Of a stretch of 10,043 bases of DNA, positions 6,413 to 10,043 are shown one piece after another. Every line of letters starts with the position of its first letter. The first letter of the stretch is position 1. The notes under the pieces were generated by a model. It saw only the letters and a program-made list of their open reading frames with translations. It was not told the origin of the DNA and did not search any database. The DNA comes from Chloroflexi bacterium 13_1_40CM_68_21. Lineage in GTDB: Bacteria > Chloroflexota > Limnocylindria > P2-11E. Location: contig MNEO01000050.1 in the NCBI GenBank assembly GCA_001917735.1, positions 1-10,043 on the forward strand, given 5' to 3'. The translations under genes were made by a program, and so were the position numbers.

Positions 6413-9187
6413 GTGGACATCCATCAGCTGCGCTCGTGGATCTTCGAGCTCTACGAGCCACTCGAGAACGAGCGCCAGTACATCGTCTACGACGAGGCCC
6501 GCGGGAATCTCCTCATCGACGCGCCGCCGTTCAGCGAGCGGGCGCTTCGCCTCGTCCGCGGCGCTGGCCCAGCCTCGCTCCTCGTCGCGACGAATGCCGC
6601 GCGCGCGGCCGACGCGGACAAGTACAGACAGGCTCTTGGCCTCCAGGTCGCCGTCCACAGCGAGGATGTCGAGGGAGTCCCTGGTGGGCCCGATCTCGTG
6701 CTCGGCGACGAGGAGCTCGTGCGCCCGGACGCGCGAACGGTTCGCGTCCGTGGCAACGGCAGCGGAGCGACGGTGGTGCTGGTGCGCAAGGCCGGCGGGG
6801 TGCTCGTGTGCGGCGATCTCGATCTCGCGAGCGATGCCGCAAGAGCATTGCTGCCGCTCGAGTTCTCCGCCGTGCTCTCCGCGCGGCGCCCGCCGGTATG
6901 GAACGCGGGAAAGGACGATCTCCTTCAGCTTCAGAATGAGCTTCCAAAACCGCGCAAGCAGTTCGGCATCCTCCTGCAGGCGCCGTGGGATCGGGCGTAC
7001 CGAGGCCGGCTCGACGACAAGCTCACGCCGAACGATCCGATCGTCCCGCGCGAGGTGACCGCGCCGCGCGAAGCGGCGATGGGTCCCGAGACGCTCGTCG
7101 TCGCGACGACGGCGCGCGAGCTCGTCGAGCGACCCCGCAGACCAGTCCAACGTGGGGGCTTGCCCCCAGATAGAAGTGGGGGCTTGCCCCCACACCCCCT
7201 CAGGGACGCTAGCGAGAGGCCCGCGGCCAAGAGGCCAAAGAGCTTTGCCGAAGATTGGGGCGCGGCTGCCACCGCGCGGCCACCCACCACGATCGCCAAT
7301 CCCGAGACCGACATCCGGCCCGCACCTGTCGTCATCGAGCCGCGCTCGCTCGGTGCACGCTACCGCCGCCTCTCGGTTGAGGAGCTCGCCGGTGTGCCAT
7401 CCGTCGACTGGATCTGGGGCGGCATCGATCTCTCACCGGATGGCGGCGAGGTCGCCTTCTCCTGGAATCGCTCCGGCACCTTCGAGGTCTACAGCGTGCC
7501 GCTCGAAGGCGAGCGGATCTTCCAGCTGACCGATGCGCGAGAGCGGTCGGTGTCGCCGCGGTGGTCGCCCGACGGGCAGATGCTCGGGTTCCTTCGCGAC
7601 GCCGGCGGGAATGAGCGCTTCGATATCTGGCTCGTCGATCGCGACGGCGAGCACGAGCGAAACCTAACGAACGAACCGGGCGTGATGCATCGCGAGATCG
7701 CGTGGTCGCCGGACGGCACCAAGCTCGCGTACACCGCGAACGCCGGCGGCAAAGCCTTCGCCGTGCACATCGTTGACGTCACCACCGGCGCGACGCGTGC
7801 CCTCACCGACGGATCGCGTGACGATTTCCAGCCGCGATGGTCGCCCGACGGGCAGATGCTCGTGTTCTCGTCGCGCCGCGACAGCACCAGAACGAATTCC
7901 GATCTCTTCGTCGTCCCGGCATCCGGTGGCGAGGCGCGGCGCCTCGAGACGCGCGGCGGGGTCGATGGCGAGTCCCTGGATGGCCGCTGGTCGCCCGATG
8001 GGTCGCGCATCTCGTTCACGACCGACACGCGCGGGCGGCAAGAGATCGCGACCGCGACCTACCAGGGCGGCGGCCTGGGACGGATCGAGCGCATGACCGA
8101 GAACATCCACGACGAGTACGGCGCGGTCTGGCGGCCCGACGGGCGGGCGCTGGACTATCTGCACGACGAGGACGCCGCGGTCTCGCTGCGCCGGGTCTTC
8201 ACGATCTCGCACGCGGATCACGCGGTGGCCGACCTTCCGGGGACGCATTCCTCGCCCGCGATCGGTCCCGACAGCGATCGCACCGTGTTCCTCTTCTCGA
8301 GCCCGACGCGGCCGTGGGATGTCTTCGTCACGTACGAGCGGGCGACTGAAGCACGCGCGCTCACACGGTCTTTGCCCGCCGCGATCGACCCGGCGACGCT
8401 CGTCGAGCCGGTGCACGTCCGCTATCCAGGGGCCGGCGGCGAAGATGTGCCGGCGCTCCTCTTCATTCCGTACACCGAAGCGCTGCGCGACGAGCGGGTG
8501 CCACCGGCGATCATCAACATCCACGGCGGGCCGACCGCTCAGCATCATCGCGAGTGGAACGTCGCCACGCAGGTCTTTGTGAACGCCGGTTATGTGGTCC
8601 TTGCGCCGAACGTGCGTGGCTCGACCGGATACGGAAAGAAGTGGCGCGAGGCGAACCGTCACGACTGGGGTGGGAAGGATCTCGAGGACATCGCGCGCGG
8701 CGTCGCGTGGCTCGGCGACGCGAAGATCGCCGACCCCGAGCGCGTCGGCGCGTACGGTGTGAGCTACGGCGGCTACCTCACGCTGATGTCGCTTGCGCTG
8801 CGGCCCGATCGGTTCGCGGCGGGCATCTCCGTCGTGGGCGTGGTGTCGTGGAAGACCATGTACGAGACCACGCGCGGCGACCTGCGCGATTACCTCATGC
8901 GCGAGTTCGGAGATCCCGACAAGGATGCGGACCTTTATCGCGAGCGCTCGCCGCTCACGCACGTCTCGAAGATCCGCGCGCCGCTTCTCATCCTGCAGGG
9001 CGCGAACGACCCGCGCGTACCGCAGAGCGAGGCGGAGCAGGTCGTGAAAGCGCTGCGGGACGGGGGGAAGGAGCACGAGTACCACGTGTACAAGGGTGAG
9101 GGCCACGGCTTCCGCGTCACTGAGAACCGCATCGACTCATTCCGCCGCGCGCTCGAATGGTTCGATAAGCACCTGCGGCACGCGTAG
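6413..9187 (+). CDS. S9 prolyl oligopeptidase fused to degenerate metallo-beta-lactamase-like domain
   Basis: This 924-residue protein has a complete S9 (acylaminoacyl-peptidase/DPP-type) peptidase in its C-terminal two thirds. A beta-propeller (about 335-650) shows seven SPDG-type repeats, including LSPDGGEVAF, WSPDGQMLGF, WSPDGTKLAY, WSPDGSRISF and WRPDGRALDY. The alpha/beta hydrolase domain (about 660-924) has HGGP (704-707), nucleophile S784 in GVSYGG, D866 in ANDPRVP and H898 in GEGHGF. Residues 1-240 resemble a metallo-beta-lactamase fold (YIVYDEARGNLLIDAPP, GGVLVCGDLDL), but the metal-binding HxHxDH region reads ATNAARAAD, so it should not bind metal. The linker (about 240-325) carries a duplicated palindrome. 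The GTG start lies 10 bp after the AlkZ-related stop. No signal peptide or membrane segment is seen, so a cytoplasmic peptide hydrolase is likely. No in-frame start sits at the domain junction, arguing for one polypeptide. Confidence 0.88.
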   Translation: MDIHQLRSWIFELYEPLENERQYIVYDEARGNLLIDAPPFSERALRLVRGAGPASLLVATNAARAADADKYRQALGLQVAVHSEDVEGVPGGPDLVLGDEELVRPDARTVRVRGNGSGATVVLVRKAGGVLVCGDLDLASDAARALLPLEFSAVLSARRPPVWNAGKDDLLQLQNELPKPRKQFGILLQAPWDRAYRGRLDDKLTPNDPIVPREVTAPREAAMGPETLVVATTARELVERPRRPVQRGGLPPDRSGGLPPHPLRDASERPAAKRPKSFAEDWGAAATARPPTTIANPETDIRPAPVVIEPRSLGARYRRLSVEELAGVPSVDWIWGGIDLSPDGGEVAFSWNRSGTFEVYSVPLEGERIFQLTDARERSVSPRWSPDGQMLGFLRDAGGNERFDIWLVDRDGEHERNLTNEPGVMHREIAWSPDGTKLAYTANAGGKAFAVHIVDVTTGATRALTDGSRDDFQPRWSPDGQMLVFSSRRDSTRTNSDLFVVPASGGEARRLETRGGVDGESLDGRWSPDGSRISFTTDTRGRQEIATATYQGGGLGRIERMTENIHDEYGAVWRPDGRALDYLHDEDAAVSLRRVFTISHADHAVADLPGTHSSPAIGPDSDRTVFLFSSPTRPWDVFVTYERATEARALTRSLPAAIDPATLVEPVHVRYPGAGGEDVPALLFIPYTEALRDERVPPAIINIHGGPTAQHHREWNVATQVFVNAGYVVLAPNVRGSTGYGKKWREANRHDWGGKDLEDIARGVAWLGDAKIADPERVGAYGVSYGGYLTLMSLALRPDRFAAGISVVGVVSWKTMYETTRGDLRDYLMREFGDPDKDADLYRERSPLTHVSKIRAPLLILQGANDPRVPQSEAEQVVKALRDGGKEHEYHVYKGEGHGFRVTENRIDSFRRALEWFDKHLRHA
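7152..7193. repeat. Tandem GC-rich palindrome, two in-frame copies inside the peptidase fusion
   Basis: Copy 1 (7152-7168, GTGGGGGCTTGCCCCCA) and copy 2 (7176-7193, GTGGGGGCTTGCCCCCAC) are separated by seven bases and start 24 bp apart, exactly eight codons. Each is a near-perfect hairpin with two unpaired T bases at the centre; copy 2 has eight paired bases per arm. They encode GGLPP twice, in the linker between the N-terminal domain and the propeller. A further C-rich run (cacaccccct) follows. The form recalls REP-type dispersed palindromes, but only these copies are visible here. Confidence 0.8.
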
Positions 9188-9189
9188 GC

Positions 9190-9219
9190 TTGACCAGACG
9201 CGCCATTCAGCGGTACCTT
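9190..9219 (+). promoter_or_regulatory. Predicted promoter of the toxin-antitoxin pair, nearly leaderless
   Basis: TTGACC (9190-9195) matches five of six bases of the -35 consensus. It is followed by an 18-bp spacer and TACCTT (9214-9219) as a TAnnnT-type -10. Transcription should begin near 9226-9229, essentially at the ATG at 9229. The ATG lacks any Shine-Dalgarno sequence, as expected for a leaderless message. The -35 begins three bases after the stop of the peptidase gene. Confidence 0.5.
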
Positions 9220-9245
9220 TACTTCACAATGTGTGCAGTAAAGGT
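9215..9245. promoter_or_regulatory. Palindromic operator centred on the antitoxin start codon
   Basis: ACCTTTACT (9215-9223) is the exact reverse complement of AGTAAAGGT (9237-9245). Inside, CACA (9225-9228) pairs with TGTG (9232-9235), so 13 of 14 arm positions match around the central ATG (9229-9231). The element overlaps the predicted -10, the transcription start and the first codons of the antitoxin gene. AbrB/MazE-fold antitoxins commonly repress their own operon by binding such palindromes; that this one does so is inferred from position. It could alternatively form an mRNA hairpin over the start codon. Confidence 0.6.
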
Positions 9246-9492
9246 GGGACCGAGGGGCAGGCGTCGTCGCGGAACGACCCGCATTAGCTCGAAGAATCAA
9301 GTCACGCTCCCGGTCGACGCGCTGAAAGACGCCGGTCTCACACCCGGCGCTGTCCTCGCCGTAAAGGCCGCGGGGCCAGGGCGGATCCTCCTGGAGCGTA
9401 GTGATGATCCGATCGAACGATTCGCTGGGATGTTCACGGGTCTCTATCCCAAGGACTATTTGAAGAAGCTCCGCCGCGAGTGGCGTTACTAG
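9229..9492 (+). CDS. AbrB/MazE-fold antitoxin (VapB-type)
   Basis: This 87-residue protein carries a SpoVT-AbrB swapped-hairpin DNA-binding domain: TTRISSKNQVTLPVDALKDA (about 16-35), then GLTPGAVLAVKAAGPGRILLE (36-56). A basic N-terminus (GPRGRRRRG) precedes it. The C-terminal tail ([25 protein letters not shown]) is the kind of segment that wraps around and blocks a PIN toxin. The ATG at 9229 is chosen: an upstream in-frame TTG at 9190 is part of the -35 element and would add 13 unrelated residues. The gene overlaps the toxin start by 13 bp, implying coupled translation. The protein likely neutralises the toxin and, together with it, represses the operon through the palindrome at its own start. 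This could be a chromosomal module rather than a recently mobile one, since base composition matches the surroundings. Confidence 0.85.
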   Translation: MCAVKVGPRGRRRRGTTRISSKNQVTLPVDALKDAGLTPGAVLAVKAAGPGRILLERSDDPIERFAGMFTGLYPKDYLKKLRREWRY

Positions 9493-9869
9493 TTCTCGAT
9501 ACGAGCGTCGTTGTCGGCTGGTTCGATCGGAACGACGCGCTCTACGACCGGGCGAGAGAAGCGCTAAGACGAGCACGTATGGACGAGAAGGTCCTCCCAG
9601 CCAGCGCCTACGCGGAGTCTCTGGTCTTGCCGAACCGAATTGGACCCGATGCGGTCGCGGCGCTCGACGAGGCGCTCCAAGCATTACCAGTTCGAATCGA
9701 ACCGATCTCTGCGGAGATCGCGCGACGAGCCGCGGCTCTCCGTGGGAAATACGCTTCCCTCCCGCTTGGCGACGCTCTCGTGCTCGCATGCGGCGAGGTG
9801 CTCGGCGCGATTGTGCTAACCGGGGACCGCGCCTGGGCGAAGGTCGGTCCGCGCGTTCGCGTGATCTAA
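9480..9869 (+). CDS. vapC: VapC-type PIN-domain ribonuclease toxin
   Basis: This 129-residue PIN-domain protein is a predicted magnesium-dependent endoribonuclease toxin; characterised relatives cleave tRNA or rRNA and arrest translation. The four acidic residues expected of the active site are all present: D7 in [11 protein letters not shown]46 in SAYAESLV, D98 in [10 protein letters not shown] and D116 in LTGDRAWA. The length is normal for the family, and the protein looks intact. The GTG start at 9480 overlaps the antitoxin gene by 13 bp and places D7 correctly; the next methionine would lose D7. The pair forms a compact type II toxin-antitoxin operon. The stop is four bases before the next gene, so the oxidoreductase may be transcribed with it. 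Confidence 0.88.
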   Translation: MALLVLDTSVVVGWFDRNDALYDRAREALRRARMDEKVLPASAYAESLVLPNRIGPDAVAALDEALQALPVRIEPISAEIARRAAALRGKYASLPLGDALVLACGEVLGAIVLTGDRAWAKVGPRVRVI

Positions 9870-9873
9870 CGCT

Positions 9874-10043
9874 ATGGCCGATGCCGTCGTTATCGGCTCC
9901 GGGCCCAACGGGCTCTCTGCCGCGATCGAGCTCGCCCGAAGCGGCCGCTCGGTCGCCGTCTACGAAGCGAACGACACGATCGGTGGTGGCTGCCGCTCTG
10001 GTGCGCTGACCCTCCCGGGATTCATCCACGACCTCTGCTCCGC
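9874..10043 (+). CDS. FAD-dependent oxidoreductase, phytoene-dehydrogenase-like (partial, 3' end beyond window)
   Basis: Only the first 56 codons are present. They start with a Rossmann dinucleotide-binding motif, [13 protein letters not shown] (about 5-17), with the acidic residue E32 in VAVYEAND at the end of the second strand. TIGGGCRSG and [10 protein letters not shown] follow. The GSGPNGL form and the later GGGCRS and HD motifs are typical of the CrtI/phytoene desaturase-like and amine-oxidase-like flavoproteins often annotated as NAD(P)/FAD-dependent oxidoreductases. The substrate cannot be judged from this fragment. The ATG at 9874 lies four bases after the vapC stop and lacks a clear Shine-Dalgarno sequence, suggesting translational coupling or an uncertain start. 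Confidence 0.82.
   Translation, partial: MADAVVIGSGPNGLSAAIELARSGRSVAVYEANDTIGGGCRSGALTLPGFIHDLCS

Noticed and set aside
7152..7193. CRISPR-like repeat array or transposon end
   Set aside because: Only two copies with a seven-base gap, in frame inside a gene, and no transposase or target duplication visible.
7664..9106. 480-codon minus-strand open frame opposite the S9 peptidase
   Set aside because: The plus strand carries propeller repeats and a full catalytic triad, and the minus-strand translation shows no domain.
9190..9228. Antitoxin start at the TTG at 9190
   Set aside because: This TTG is the -35 hexamer of a good promoter, and the added residues do not resemble the family; the ATG at 9229 fits better.
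8935..10029. 364-codon minus-strand open frame at the right end
   Set aside because: It runs antisense through the antitoxin, the toxin and the flavoprotein start, all of which have clear motifs.

Overview
The window is about 10 kb of high-GC bacterial DNA, densely coding. It has short intergenic gaps, frequent GTG/TTG starts and weak Shine-Dalgarno sites at several genes. No ribosomal or phylogenetic marker gene is present. GC content, lipoprotein signals and gene types would fit a Chloroflexota-type or actinobacterial genome, but this placement is a guess. No rRNA, tRNA, CRISPR array or insertion sequence was seen, and no gene-free stretch exceeds 300 bases.

Left half, minus strand (read right to left): a rhodanese-ThiF fusion (4601-3393) is followed after 22 bp by a PDZ-less S41-type lipoprotein (3370-2240). 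After a 164-bp gap carrying a perfect 7-bp inverted repeat comes an ECF-type sigma factor (about 2075-1446). After a further 54 bp comes a second S41 lipoprotein, this one with a PDZ domain (1391-27). The two S41 proteins are diverged paralogues on either side of the sigma gene. Both have cysteine where classical C-terminal processing proteases carry the catalytic lysine. Both also carry a Cys-His-Thr-Tyr-Tyr motif. These two cysteines are the only ones in each mature protein. No anti-sigma gene is visible.

Middle, plus strand unless noted: a four-helix DUF4149/TMEM205-like membrane protein diverges from the rhodanese-ThiF gene. It overlaps tail-to-tail by 45 bp with a small acidic Cys-containing protein on the minus strand (5478-5140). 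A divergent AlkZ-related winged-helix protein follows, and 10 bp later a 924-residue fusion. The fusion has a degenerate metallo-beta-lactamase-like N-terminus, a linker carrying two in-frame copies of a GC-rich palindrome, a seven-repeat beta-propeller and a complete S9 prolyl-oligopeptidase catalytic domain.

Right end, plus strand: a toxin-antitoxin pair (AbrB/MazE-fold antitoxin, then a VapC PIN-domain toxin overlapping it by 13 bp) sits under its own promoter. A long, nearly perfect palindrome is centred on the antitoxin start codon and probably serves as the autoregulatory operator. Four bases after vapC an FAD-dependent phytoene-dehydrogenase-like oxidoreductase begins and runs off the window.

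The strongest leads are the Cys-substituted S41 pair around an ECF sigma gene, the start-codon-centred operator of the vapBC-like pair, and the palindromic repeat embedded in frame in the peptidase fusion.
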